A stretch of 64,000 nt of DNA from BOG-908 sp965199235 (GTDB taxonomy: Bacteria > Pseudomonadota > Alphaproteobacteria > Acetobacterales > Acetobacteraceae), in the NCBI GenBank assembly GCA_965199235.1, contig CBDAQU010000002.1, forward strand, positions 1,860,001 through 1,924,000, given 5' to 3'. The stretch's first letter is position 1; each line of letters starts with the position of its first letter. The position numbers were made by a program, and so were the translations under genes. Positions 50,916 to 59,762 of the stretch are shown piece after piece. Under the pieces are notes generated by a model that was given only the letters and a program-made list of their open reading frames with translations, was not told where the DNA came from and ran no database searches.

Positions 50916-52396
50916 GGGGCGCCCCACCGCATCGACCGTTGCACCGCATCCTGCCACTTGGCGTAGCGGGCCTGCGCATGCGCGCGGTCCATCTGCGGCG
51001 TGAAGACATCGCCGGGTTTCTTCAACTTCGCGATCTCGTCGATGCTCGCCCAGAAGCCGCAGGCGAGGCCCGCGAGGTAGGCGGCACCCAAAGCTGTCGT
51101 CTCCACAAGCTCGGGGCGTTCGACTGGCACGCCGAGCAGGTCGGACTGGAATTGCATCAGCATGTCGTTCGATGCGGCACCGCCATCGGCCTTCAGCGCG
51201 GCGAGGGGATGCTGGGTGTCTGTCTCCATTGCGCGGACCACGTCGGTCACCTGGAACGCGATGCTTTCGATTGCCGCGCGCGCGATGTGGCCGATCTCAG
51301 TGCTGCGCTGGAGGCCGATGATCATCCCGCTCGCGTAAGGGTCCCAGTGCGGCGCGCCGAGGCCGGTGAAGGCGGGAACGAAAACCACGTTCGCACTGTC
51401 GACCCCGGTGGCGATCTGTTCGATGTCCGGCGCGCGCGCGAAGAACCGCATCTTGTCGCGCAGCCATTGCACGACGGCGCCGCCGACGAAGACGCTGCCC
51501 TCCAGCGCGTAGCACAGCCTGCGATCGGCCGCGCAGGCGATCGTGGTGATCATCCTGGCCTGCGAAAGCCTGAAGGCCTCGCCGATATTCTGCAACAGAA
51601 AGCAGCCAGTGCCGTAGGTGTTCTTCGCATCCCCCTCGCTCACGCAGAGCTGGCCGAACAGCGCGGCTTGCTGGTCGCCGGCGATGCCAGCGATCGGGAT
51701 GCCGGCCAGGCCCGGCATGCTCGCCTCGTCCACATGCTCGCTCGACCAGACGACGTCCGGCAGCAGGCTTTCGGGGATGCCGAACAATGCCAGCAGCTCG
51801 GTGTCCCAACGGTCCTGGACGACGTCGTAGAGCAGCGTGCGCGAGGCATTCGTGCGGTCGGTGACGTGGCGCCTGCCGCCGGTCAGGTGCCAGACGAGCC
51901 AGCTATCGACGGTGCCGAAGGCGAGCTTGCCCTGGTCGGCCCGCGCACGCGCGCCGCTGACGTTGTCCAGCATCCAACGAATCTTTGTCGCCGAAAAATA
52001 AGGGTCGACCAGCAGACCGGTCTTGCGCCGGACATCCTCTTCGGCGCCGCTCCGCAACTCCCGACAGTATGAGGCGGTCCTGCGGTCCTGCCACACGATG
52101 GCGTTGCAGACGGGTTTCCCGGTCTGCCTGTCCCACACGAGCGCCGTTTCCCGCTGGTTGGTGATGCCGATCGCCGCGATGTCGGATGGACCGACGCCTG
52201 CCTGTTCGAGGACCCGTGCCGCAGAGCCGAACTGCGAGGCCAGGATGTCGGCCGGATCGTGTTCGACCCACCCGGTGTCGGGGTAGATCTGCCTGAACTC
52301 CTGCTGCGCCTGTGCTGCGACCCTGCCCTCGCGGTCGAACAGGATGGCGCGTGAACTGGTTGTTCCCTGGTCGAGCGAGAGGATCAGGCGCGCCAT
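50912..52396 (-). CDS. glpK: Glycerol kinase
   Basis: GlpK phosphorylates glycerol to glycerol-3-phosphate. The 494-residue FGGY kinase has SLDQGTTSSRAILFD at the start, NAIVWQDRRT, YGTGCFLLQNIG and GAPHWDPYASGMIIGL. ATG 52396 is chosen at the family start with GAAGG about ten bases upstream. It is first in the glpK-glpD pair. No glpF or glpR is nearby. Confidence 0.95.
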   Translation of the reverse strand: MARLILSLDQGTTSSRAILFDREGRVAAQAQQEFRQIYPDTGWVEHDPADILASQFGSAARVLEQAGVGPSDIAAIGITNQRETALVWDRQTGKPVCNAIVWQDRRTASYCRELRSGAEEDVRRKTGLLVDPYFSATKIRWMLDNVSGARARADQGKLAFGTVDSWLVWHLTGGRRHVTDRTNASRTLLYDVVQDRWDTELLALFGIPESLLPDVVWSSEHVDEASMPGLAGIPIAGIAGDQQAALFGQLCVSEGDAKNTYGTGCFLLQNIGEAFRLSQARMITTIACAADRRLCYALEGSVFVGGAVVQWLRDKMRFFARAPDIEQIATGVDSANVVFVPAFTGLGAPHWDPYASGMIIGLQRSTEIGHIARAAIESIAFQVTDVVRAMETDTQHPLAALKADGGAASNDMLMQFQSDLLGVPVERPELVETTALGAAYLAGLACGFWASIDEIAKLKKPGDVFTPQMDRAHAQARYAKWQDAVQRSMRWGAP

Positions 52397-52535
52397 GCGC
52401 AGAAGACCTTCAGCAGTGCCGTCGGACAATGCGCCTGCCGCGCTCGGTCCGTGTCAATACCATCGAAAGCTTTCGCCCGTAACCTCCCCGCGGCAGCGGC
52501 CGGGGGTGCCGATAGCCGATGATCGAGCGTGCTTG

Positions 52536-52997
52536 ATGACGATGTTTGTTCATGCCTTGATCATCGGCTGCGTCGCTGGTCTGCGGCCGATGGTGGCGCT
52601 CGCGGTCGTCAGCCTGGCAGCCAATGCCGGGTGGTTGCTGCTGCAAGCGCTGCCGGCTCTCCTCGAAGGTTCAGCCACGGCCTGCATGCTGGTGGTTCTT
52701 GCCGGAGCGGAGATGCTGGGCGACAGGGCAGCCGATCAACGCAGCGGCCGGCAGCCTGCCCAGTTCGGTCTGCGGTTGATCAGCGGCGGCCTGTGCGGCG
52801 CCGCGATCGGCGGCAGCGAAGGGCGACTGTGGGGCGGAGCGTTGGGCGGCATCGTGGGCGCGCTGTGCGGCACGCTCGGCGGCGGGGACCTTCGATCCTG
52901 GCTGTCGAGCCTTCTGAAACGAAGGTCGTCTGCCGCCGTGACGGAGAACGCGGTTGTGATCGGTGCCGCCGCGCTGGTCATGGCTGCGCTGACTTAG
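52536..52997 (+). CDS. DUF4126-type membrane protein
   Basis: The 153-residue product has an N-terminal HALIIGCVAGLRPMVALAVV segment of the DUF4126 kind, about four hydrophobic helices and glycine-rich turns (GGLCGAAIGGSEG, GGALGGIVGALCG). The function is unknown. ATG 52536 is taken as the start. It diverges from glpK. A partial family B repeat begins at its stop codon. Confidence 0.72.
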   Translation: MTMFVHALIIGCVAGLRPMVALAVVSLAANAGWLLLQALPALLEGSATACMLVVLAGAEMLGDRAADQRSGRQPAQFGLRLISGGLCGAAIGGSEGRLWGGALGGIVGALCGTLGGGDLRSWLSSLLKRRSSAAVTENAVVIGAAALVMAALT

Positions 52998-53042
52998 AGC
53001 AACGTCACTCCCGACTGATCCAATCTGCGTGCCGCTCTGACA
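52995..53042 (+). repeat. Dispersed repeat, family B, partial copy
   Basis: AGAGCAACGTCACTCCCGAC then AATCTGCGTG match the core of the longer copies. The stop codon of the DUF4126 gene lies at its edge. Confidence 0.6.
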
Positions 53043-53119
53043 TGCCGCGGCAAGCGCCTAACCGCCGAACCCGTCATGCGCTACACGGCGCAGGACGGGG
53101 GAGCGACAGAACCCGAAGC

Positions 53120-53617
53120 CTATGCCTGCCGTTGATGCAGATATGCTTGAACCAGGTCAGGCAGATGGCTGCCCAGCCAGTCGCCCATCTCCTGTTCCTC
53201 CTGCATCGATTGCTCGAGCAGGGCCTGGTCACCCGCGGCGCCCGCTGCATCGGCCAAGGCGATCAGCACCTTGTAGGAACCGATCTCGTAAGCCTTGAAA
53301 CCGATGGCCGCGAGCACGTTCTTCAGCACTTCGTCAGACGCGCCTGCGTGGACGAATCCCGATACCGTGGCGACCGCGCCGGTTACGGCCTCCTTGGCGG
53401 AAGACTTGCTGCTGCCGTGCCTGGCGAGCAGATCGTCAAGCCTGGCGGCCTGGGCGATCGAACGCTCCTTGTCCTGCTGCATCTTGGCGTGCAGCTCTGC
53501 GTAGGGCTGCATCCTGGAAAGCTCGTTCTGGATCGTGCCGATCGCCTGCGTCTCGACCGCGTGCTGGTTCCGAAGTCCTGTAAGATAGACGTCCATCACC
53601 GTGTTCGTGTCACTCAT
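53120..53617 (-). CDS. DUF892 (YciE/YciF-type) ferritin-like protein, second copy
   Basis: The 165-residue product has the DUF892 four-helix pattern: VYLTGLRNQHAVETQAIGTI, AQAARLDDLLARHGSSKSSA, KAYEIGSYKVLIALADAAG and a final EEQEMGDWLGSHL helix. It is shorter than the copy at 2699-3292 and lacks the acidic tail. The start is ATG 53617. No partner gene is close. The 311-bp region upstream shows no gene. Confidence 0.85.
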   Translation of the reverse strand: MSDTNTVMDVYLTGLRNQHAVETQAIGTIQNELSRMQPYAELHAKMQQDKERSIAQAARLDDLLARHGSSKSSAKEAVTGAVATVSGFVHAGASDEVLKNVLAAIGFKAYEIGSYKVLIALADAAGAAGDQALLEQSMQEEQEMGDWLGSHLPDLVQAYLHQRQA

Positions 53618-53928
53618 GGCTGCACCCTTCTTCGTCGAAGCGAGGAAACGCGCCCAGTTCGGCTAGGATGCAGCGGACTTCATCAGGATAGTTTGCACTT
53701 GCCATTCACCCGGCAAGGATAATCTGATCTGGCCTGATTGTTGGCGGGAGATCGTGTCTTGCGACCGGCGATGATCGGGGTGCCGGAGCTAACCGTACCA
53801 TACAGGCCTGCTGATCGACGGCTGTTTGCGCAACCGACAAGACTGAACGCTGCCCGGTCTTCGCGATATGGTCGGAGTCGGAGATCAAGCGAGCGAAAAC
53901 TTGCCTGATCTCCTTCCCGTCCGATCAG
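53618..53928. other. Intergenic gap without recognised gene
   Basis: Both strands were read. Only short frames occur, with no signal peptide or family match. The hairpin at 53881-53912 is the sole clear structure. The promoter of the DUF892 gene probably lies near 53620-53720. Confidence 0.6.
53881..53912 (-). terminator. Hairpin after secreted-protein gene A
   Basis: GAGATCA pairs with TGATCTC around a loop holding AAGCGAGCGAAA. The same loop sequence recurs in the hairpin after the paralogous gene B (54863-54906), so it was duplicated with the module. Confidence 0.5.
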
Positions 53929-54384
53929 CTACTGATGCTGAAAGTAACCTGCACCGGACTTAGCTGGCGAGTCGGTGGCTGGGCAGGCAGGCACGGGCTT
54001 GCCTGTGACACGATAGCTGTCGTGAACATCGTCGGTCCCGACGGCATAGAGCTCGCCTTCCTCAGCGTTGCCTTTCTTGAACCCTGCAAACGCGATCGAG
54101 TGAGTGAGCCTAGTTGCTTCTGCAACGGTTGTCACAGCAACATAGTACTTTTTCGGCATCATGGGCGAAGCAGTATAGGAAAGGTCTGCAAATCCGACGA
54201 TCGTCAGCATCGTCTTGGAGAAAATCCAGCATTGATGGAATTTGGCTCCATAACTCGTATTCACTGTAACATCGTAGGTGTAGTTTTTCGGGTGATCCAA
54301 TGTGCCGACATCGGCACTGTCGGCCCGCGCCATGCCGCTGGTCAGCGCCGAACTCAAGATCATGCAAGCAGCCAATTTCTTCAC
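53929..54384 (-). CDS. Secreted protein A, paralogue of 54918-55373
   Basis: The 151-residue product has a signal peptide (MKKLAACMILSSALTSGMARA) and a small mature domain with GTLDHPKNYTYDVTVNTSYG, LSYTASPMMPKKYY and GELYAVGTDDVHDSYRVTG. It is about two-thirds identical to protein B by eye. Two cysteines (mid-protein and near the C-terminus) could form a disulfide. No family is recognised. It is the distal gene of a tandemly duplicated module whose hydrolase copy has decayed. Confidence 0.75.
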   Translation of the reverse strand: MKKLAACMILSSALTSGMARADSADVGTLDHPKNYTYDVTVNTSYGAKFHQCWIFSKTMLTIVGFADLSYTASPMMPKKYYVAVTTVAEATRLTHSIAFAGFKKGNAEEGELYAVGTDDVHDSYRVTGKPVPACPATDSPAKSGAGYFQHQ

Positions 54385-54601
54385 GGGACATTCCTTTTCA
54401 CGACGACTCTGAATGCTGGTTGTGGCAACCGCATCCTTGACTGGGACACGTCCGAAATTTCAGCTGTTGACGAACAGGTGTGTTAACATCTCGGTCCGCT
54501 GCTAAAACAACGCCAGCCAGACCTGTGTTACATGTCGGCCACGCAACTGCTAGCTAACAGAATGTGAATTTTTTAGAACAAGAGCTCTGGCTATCGAGGT
54601 A

Positions 54602-54850
54602 TCAAGAAATACCCGCCATGGTTGCGCAAAGCAATCCGATCAACAGCATCGGTGGACGTTTCTCGCTTCGCCAGTCGAACGTCGCATACCTAGTGCAGTC
54701 TGCGGTCTGATACAGTTCGACGCCGTGTCTGTCCGACCGTTCTTTCACGCAGCCAGCTATCCGTATGTGGCATGCGCTGTATGTCAAATGAGGCGAGGAC
54801 GCGGCTGTTGCAACGCAGCATACCGCCAGGTCGACCTCAGGCGGCGATCG
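54602..54850 (-). pseudogene. Decayed copy of the alpha/beta hydrolase gene (C-terminal part)
   Basis: The frame 54602-54787 encodes a 61-residue stretch with GVELYQTADCTRYATFDW and SEKRPPMLL. It aligns with GVELYETAGYTGHATFGW and GEKRLPMLL of the intact gene at 55669-56643. DNA similarity extends to about 54850 (shared CCGCCAGGTCGACCTCAGGC, compare CCGCCAGGTCTATCCCCAGG). The catalytic-His motif is lost (GHATF to RYATF) and the N-terminal two-thirds is missing. Confidence 0.75.
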
Positions 54851-54862
54851 CGGACCGCTCTC

Positions 54863-54906
54863 GGAAAGAAGATCAAGCGAGCGAAAGGTCGCCCGACCTT
54901 CTTTCC
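54863..54906 (-). terminator. Hairpin after secreted-protein gene B
   Basis: GGAAAGAAG pairs with CTTCTTTCC around a loop that contains AAGGTCG-CC-CGACCTT and the GATCAAGCGAGCGAAA block also found after gene A. It begins 11 bases beyond the gene B stop. Confidence 0.55.
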
Positions 54907-54917
54907 TGCACGATCAG

Positions 54918-55373
54918 CTACCGAGGCGGAAGATAGTTGGCGCCCGGCTTCGACGACGCATCGCTGGTTGGGCAAGCAGGGACGGCCGTTCCAGTGACGC
55001 GATAGCTGTCGTGAAATTCGTCAGCTCCGACGGCATAAAGTTCGCCTGATTCAGCAGTGCCTTTCTTAAATCCCGCAAATGCAAACGTAGCCCCCAGCTT
55101 CGTGGCTTCGGCCAGCGACGTCACCGCCGTGTAGTATTTCTTGGGCATCATTGGCGAGGCAGTGTAGGACAGCGTCCCTAACCCGCCGATCGTCAACACG
55201 GTTTTAGAGAAAACGAAGCAATCCTGGAACTTCGTCCCGAAGCTGGTGTGGACCGTCACCAAGTATGTGTAGTTTTTGGGGTGATCGAGGGTGCCGACAT
55301 CGGCGCCGTCAGCCCACGCCATCCCGCTCGTCAGCACCGAACCCATGATCATACAAGCCGCTAATGTTTTCAT
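54918..55373 (-). CDS. Secreted protein B, paralogue of 53929-54384
   Basis: The 151-residue product has a signal peptide (MKTLAACMIMGSVLTSGMAWA), GTLDHPKNYTYLVTVHTSFG, the two conserved cysteines and GELYAVGADEFHDSYRVTG. The start at 55373 follows an AGGAG-like site (GGAGTCTTCC on the plus-strand complement); the longer upstream frame is not conserved in paralogue A. The promoter regions of A and B also share blocks (GTTACATG and CTAGCT). It is the middle gene of the module. Confidence 0.75.
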   Translation of the reverse strand: MKTLAACMIMGSVLTSGMAWADGADVGTLDHPKNYTYLVTVHTSFGTKFQDCFVFSKTVLTIGGLGTLSYTASPMMPKKYYTAVTSLAEATKLGATFAFAGFKKGTAESGELYAVGADEFHDSYRVTGTAVPACPTSDASSKPGANYLPPR

Positions 55374-55668
55374 TGGAAGACTCCTTTCACGTTGATTGTT
55401 TGACCGACCAGTTGTCGATTGTCGCGGGTCACCAACAGAGTATCTTGACAATACCTTGCATGCACAGACCGCTGACTACTCCAAGTCTGCTGGCAACAAT
55501 GCCCAGCGTGACCGTTGTTACATGCTGGCGAAACAAATCCTAGCTGTAAAAATACAAAAGTTTAAGCGCAGCAAAACTTTTTACAGTCTATATGCAATCA
55601 TTACTTGCTGCACCTGCAATCAATACTCGGCCTGGTTGCACGGACCGGCCTGACTACGCGTCTTGACG

Positions 55669-56643
55669 TCATTGAGCTGCGTCGGCGTAGGCTGCTTCTG
55701 GCATGTTGGCCATGTGGCGCCGAGCGGCCGCCGGGCTTTGCGTGTTGCCGGCGGTCTTGCTCGATGCGTAAAGCTTTTCCAACAGCATCGGCAAACGCTT
55801 CTCGCCTCTCAGCCAGCCGAACGTCGCATGCCCAGTGTAGCCTGCGGTCTCATACAACTCGACGCCGTCTATCCCGAGCATGCGTTCACTCAGCCAGCTG
55901 TCCCGCACGTGGCCAGCGCTGTAGGCCAAAATAAGGTGGGGACGCGGTTGTTTGGCACGGTAATATGCCGCCAGGTCTATCCCCAGGCGGCGGTCGAGGC
56001 TGTACAGCTTTCTGAGCTGCGGATAGTGTCGAAGCTCTGCGCCCGGGTCGTCTGCAAGATCGAGTGTGGTTGGAATGCTGAATCCAAGGATGCCCGCGGC
56101 GCCAAGGTCGCAGCCGAGCTTCAAGGCGCCCGCCCCACCCGCAGACATGCCGAGTGAGAAACAGGTCGTGACACCCAGGCTCTCGAAAACGGTCCGGAGA
56201 TTCCCCACACAGGTGTCGTAATCGTCTCCCAAGCCGGAGAGGCCCGCCAGGCAGAAGCACCGTCGCCGGTCGCGCAGTAGAACGATGTGCGTGTCGAACC
56301 CCAAGGCGAGCTCGTGCGGCAGGGAAAATTTGGCCTGGTTCCCGCTGATCACCAACGTGACCGAGGACGCGGTCTTGCTTGGCAGCAGAAGGAAATCGGA
56401 TTGGCCACCAGCCGAGTTCCCGGCAGTCGACAGGTTCCTCAAGTCCAACTGCTTCAACAATTCATTGCCGCTCGCCAGGCGGCCGACGATATCCAGCTCC
56501 CGGACGCCCTCCTTTTCCTCTTTCTTGGAACTCATAATAGAAACTGTGTCTTGTGCAGTATCGGCGTAGTCGCGTATCGCAATGAGCGCTCGCCTGTCTT
56601 CCACCGTGATAAGATCTTGCCAAGCAGGCTGTGAGCCGGCCAT
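55669..56643 (-). CDS. Alpha/beta hydrolase-fold protein
   Basis: The 324-residue product has the nucleophile elbow GMSAGG (Ser167 by position) in CFSLGMSAGGAGALKLG, an oxyanion-type VTLVISGNQAKF segment and a late GHATFGW where catalytic His would lie. The N-terminal 60 residues are polar and helical. No closer subfamily is recognised; similar proteins occur near polysaccharide genes. A GGAGGG ribosome site precedes start 56643. It heads a module with secreted protein B. AT-rich DNA upstream (56644-56760) probably holds the promoter. Confidence 0.72.
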   Translation of the reverse strand: MAGSQPAWQDLITVEDRRALIAIRDYADTAQDTVSIMSSKKEEKEGVRELDIVGRLASGNELLKQLDLRNLSTAGNSAGGQSDFLLLPSKTASSVTLVISGNQAKFSLPHELALGFDTHIVLLRDRRRCFCLAGLSGLGDDYDTCVGNLRTVFESLGVTTCFSLGMSAGGAGALKLGCDLGAAGILGFSIPTTLDLADDPGAELRHYPQLRKLYSLDRRLGIDLAAYYRAKQPRPHLILAYSAGHVRDSWLSERMLGIDGVELYETAGYTGHATFGWLRGEKRLPMLLEKLYASSKTAGNTQSPAAARRHMANMPEAAYADAAQ

Positions 56644-56960
56644 CGTGTAACCCTCCGATAAGCGAAGTTACTTACCAGTTTGACACATAATGGGGTGCAA
56701 CAGCAATACTCACGTAGAACACGTGCGACTTACTACTTTAAGTTGATCAAAACTAAGAATTACAACCTGAGTAAGTCAGGTCCGTTGCGAAAAATATTGT
56801 TCGGCAGCGCCTAACGTGGCAACCGATGTTCAGCCGAGTCAGTCGTTTACGCAGCCGTGGCTCGCCGTCAGACGTCCCAGGCTCGGCGCGTGATGACGAC
56901 ACTCGTCGCGCCGGATCGTGTCGCTTTGTCCTGCATACGTGCGTGCCGATCCGTTCCGGA
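56644..56960. other. Intergenic gap, AT-rich half probably a promoter region
   Basis: Bases 56644-56770 are clearly richer in A/T than the rest and lie upstream of the hydrolase gene. Bases 56771-56960 show no gene on either strand. Frames that cross into the tRNA region are chance reads. Confidence 0.5.
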
Positions 56961-57021
56961 CGACGTCGAGTCCGGACGACGTCGAGCCGGGCGACGTCGA
57001 GCCGGGCGACGTCGAGGCTGG
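56961..57021 (+). repeat. Four tandem 15-16-bp repeats near tRNA-Ala
   Basis: CGACGTCGAG starts at 56961, 56977, 56992 and 57007 with a variable CCGGG-type spacer. Each unit includes the palindrome CGACGTCG. Confidence 0.85.
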
Positions 57022-57041
57022 CCGATTTCGATATACGTCGG

Positions 57042-57117
57042 TGGTGGAGCCGAGGGGAATCGAACCCCTGACCTCCTGAATGCCATTCAGGCGCTCTACC
57101 AACTGAGCTACGGCCCC
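57042..57117 (-). tRNA. tRNA-Ala (anticodon GGC)
   Basis: Full cloverleaf on the minus strand: acceptor GGGGCCG with CGGCTCC, anticodon stem CCTGA/TCAGG with loop ATGGCAT, T-arm GGGGTTCGAATCCCC, encoded CCA. Confidence 0.96.
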
Positions 57118-57221
57118 GTGGCGGGAGCGGGCATATAACCGCCGGGCATGGGGCGCGCAAGGTGCGCAGCCCGGCCGCCTGCGCCGTTGCTGGGCAGTGC
57201 CGGCAGGCTTGCTCCCGGCGC

Positions 57222-58241
57222 CTAGCGACCCTCCGCCCTGGCCTCGACTGCCCTCATCACACGCAGGAAATTGCCGCCCCACAGGGCCGCCACCTCGGAC
57301 CGGCCATAGCCTCGGCGCACCAGTTCGGCCGTGATGTTGCCGCTCTCGCTCGCGTCGCGCCAGCCGCTGATGGCACCCCCTCCGTCGAAATCCGAGCTGA
57401 TGCCGCAATGGGCAAGGCCGATGCGGCGCACCACGTAGTCGATGTGGTCGCAGAAATCGGCCACCGTTACGTCTTCGGAGCGCGCGCGGGGCTTGAGGAA
57501 GGGCGGCATGGCGGTGATCTGCACCAGCGCCTCGGTGTCGCGCAGCGCGTCCAGCTGCATGTCGTCCAGGTTGCGCGGGTGATCGCACAGCGCGGCCACG
57601 CAGGAATGCGTCGCCACCACGGGCGTCGTGGATCGGGCCACCGCCTGCAGCATGGCCTGGCGCGAGCAATGCGAAACGTCGACCATGATGCCGAGCCGGT
57701 TCATCTCGTCCACCGCCTCGTGCCCGAGCGTGGACAGGCCGCCATGCAGCGTCTCCTGATCGCCCAGGTCGCGCCGCGGGTTGGCGCTGTCGGCCAGCAG
57801 GTTGTGGCCGTTATGGCAGAGCGTGATGTAGATCGCGCCGGCGTCGCGAAAGGTGGCCAGGGTGCCGAGATCCTCGCCCATCGCGTGGCCGTTCTCGATC
57901 GCCGGCACCACGGCGAGCGCGCCTGCGGCGTGGGCCGCCTCGATGGCGTCCGCGGTCCGGCACACCTGGGCGGTGATCCCCATGCGTGTGTCGCCCATCG
58001 CGCTGATCGTGGCCAGCATCGCCAGCGCGCGCTTATGAGCCTCCGCCGTGCTGGCCGGCGTGCGCGGGCCCTGCGGCACGAAGGCGGCGAAGCACCCGGC
58101 ATCGAGCCCGCCTGCCTTCATCTTCGGCATGTCGACGTGCCGCGCGGTGGGACCGAACGGGTCGGGTGAGGTCGGCCAGGGGATGTCGATATGGCTGTCC
58201 AGGGTCAGGGTGGCGCGATGCAGCGCCGCGGAATCGATCAT
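57222..58241 (-). CDS. M19 family (renal-type) dipeptidase
   Basis: The 339-residue product belongs to membrane dipeptidase family M19, zinc enzymes that cleave dipeptides. It shows DSHIDIPW (His and Asp zinc ligands), VPAIENGHAMGEDL (bridging Glu), LCHNGHN, VDVSHCSRQAM and ATHSC with further His ligands, and the late GISSDFDGGG motif. No signal peptide is visible, so it is probably cytoplasmic. ATG 58241 is the start. It is transcribed alone. Confidence 0.92.
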   Translation of the reverse strand: MIDSAALHRATLTLDSHIDIPWPTSPDPFGPTARHVDMPKMKAGGLDAGCFAAFVPQGPRTPASTAEAHKRALAMLATISAMGDTRMGITAQVCRTADAIEAAHAAGALAVVPAIENGHAMGEDLGTLATFRDAGAIYITLCHNGHNLLADSANPRRDLGDQETLHGGLSTLGHEAVDEMNRLGIMVDVSHCSRQAMLQAVARSTTPVVATHSCVAALCDHPRNLDDMQLDALRDTEALVQITAMPPFLKPRARSEDVTVADFCDHIDYVVRRIGLAHCGISSDFDGGGAISGWRDASESGNITAELVRRGYGRSEVAALWGGNFLRVMRAVEARAEGR

Positions 58242-58383
58242 TGCAGGCCTTTGAGAGCGTCCAGGCCGTCAGATGGGCCGGGCAGGCCAGGATGCACCTG
58301 CCAAGCCAAGCGGCAAAGCGGAGGGCGGCCGTGCGGGGTGATGACGCGCCAAGGCCGCTGGGTTAGGATACCGTGTGAGTGCC

Positions 58384-58507
58384 TTTCAAAACGCGCCAGC
58401 CCGAGTCGGCTGGCGTTCGTTTTCGAGCACCGGAGCGGAGCGGCCTTTTGGCCGTGAGCGCCAGAGCGCAGGAAACGGGCGTCAGACGGCCGGGATAGCG
58501 GGTTTTC
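58384..58507 (+). repeat. Dispersed repeat, family C, copy 3
   Basis: This is the clearest copy: TTTCAAAACGCGCCAGCC, TTTTCGAGCACCGGAGCGG, GGCCTTTTGGCC and CGTCAGACGGCCGGGATAGC. The reverse complement matches 2395-2560 in the same order. It lies just before tRNA-Arg. Confidence 0.75.
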
Positions 58508-58522
58508 AGAGGCAATCTTGGT

Positions 58523-58596
58523 GTCTCCGTAGCTCAGCAGGATAGAGCACAGGATTCCTAATCCTGGGGCCGTGGGTTCGAATCCCGCCGGGGACA
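58523..58596 (+). tRNA. tRNA-Arg (anticodon CCT)
   Basis: Acceptor GTCTCCG/CGGGGAC (one G-U), anticodon stem CAGGA/TCCTG with loop TTCCTAA, T-loop GTGGGTTCGAATCCCGC. CCA is not encoded. Anticodon CCT reads AGG. Confidence 0.94.
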
Positions 58597-58697
58597 TGCC
58601 CTCGCCAGGCCCGGATCGGGCTTGGGATCGCCGCGATGTGACAGCGGGCGTGGGCGCGTGTAGCCAGCGCGCCTGTATGCGACGGTGAACCAGCCCG

Positions 58698-59762
58698 ATG
58701 AGCATCCCAGCACACCTGCATTTCTGCTGGATCGGGCCGAAGCTGCCTTGGGCGCACGTCTTTGCCATATTGTCGGCAGCAGAGCGCAGCTTGATGGCCG
58801 ACATCGTGCTGCACCATACGGACGCGCTCGCCCAAGGCGATCAGCTGCGTGCGCTCGCTTCGGCCCCAGGGGTGCGGCTGTCCCGTATCGACGCGCCTGC
58901 GTATCTCGGCCGGACCGGGCATCTGCTCGGCCTGGGCGACGGACTCGCGCGCCTCTATGCGACGCTGCCGAGCCCGGTCATGCGCGCCGACATGCTCCGC
59001 GCAGCGATCCTCTACGCGGAAGGCGGCGTCTACCTGGACCTCGACACGATCACGGTCGCCTCCCTGCTGCCGTTGCTGCAGGCGAAGGTTTTCTTGGGGT
59101 CCGAGCTGATCGTCTGGCCGGACAGGGTGCGGCGCTCGCGTTCGCCTGCAGTGTGGGCGAAGCACCTGGCGCTGGACCTGGTCAGGAAGCTGTGCGGCGT
59201 GCCGCATGGCTGGACCCTGTTCAGGCATGTCGAGCGGTTCTACCCGTGCAGCGTCAACAACGCCGTCATGGGCGCCGTCCAGCACTCGGCGTTCTTCGCC
59301 GGCATGCTCCGTGCGATGGTCGCAGGGCCGCACGACACAGCGTCGCGCTATGCGCTCGGCCCACACCTTCTCCAAACTCTGGTGGCGGGGTATCACGGCG
59401 ACGACCTGGTCATCCACGCTCCTTCGGTGTTCTACCCGTTGGCGCCGGAGATCTCACGCCATTGGTTCAGGGTCGGCGGCCGCGTCAGCCTGGGCGGCGT
59501 GCTGTCGGCCGACACGCTCATCGTGCATTGGTATGCCTCCGTGCGAACGGCCGAGCTGGTCGCGCGCATCACGCCCGACGAGGTTCGCCGCAAAAGGCAC
59601 CGGCAGCTCTACAGCGCGCTCGTCTGTTCCTGCGTCGCCAGCTTGCCGGCCGATACGGGGCAGCCAGACGATTTGCTTGGGCGCGCGCGCTTGCAAGACG
59701 GGCCTGACCTTCCTACGCAGGTCGAAACCGTGCCCTCTCGGATCGAACTCCAGCCGCCATGA
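58698..59762 (+). CDS. GT32-like glycosyltransferase (DXD sugar-binding type)
   Basis: The 354-residue product has the Gly_transf_sug (GT32) layout: HLHFCWIGPKLP at the start, PSPVMRADMLRAAILYAEGG and the DXD motif in YLDLDT (Asp114, Asp116), with HWYASV late. It probably moves a sugar from a nucleotide sugar. Its 3' end overlaps the next start (ATG 59759) by four bases. It follows tRNA-Arg by 100 bp and opens a three-gene envelope cluster. Confidence 0.85.
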   Translation: MSIPAHLHFCWIGPKLPWAHVFAILSAAERSLMADIVLHHTDALAQGDQLRALASAPGVRLSRIDAPAYLGRTGHLLGLGDGLARLYATLPSPVMRADMLRAAILYAEGGVYLDLDTITVASLLPLLQAKVFLGSELIVWPDRVRRSRSPAVWAKHLALDLVRKLCGVPHGWTLFRHVERFYPCSVNNAVMGAVQHSAFFAGMLRAMVAGPHDTASRYALGPHLLQTLVAGYHGDDLVIHAPSVFYPLAPEISRHWFRVGGRVSLGGVLSADTLIVHWYASVRTAELVARITPDEVRRKRHRQLYSALVCSCVASLPADTGQPDDLLGRARLQDGPDLPTQVETVPSRIELQPP

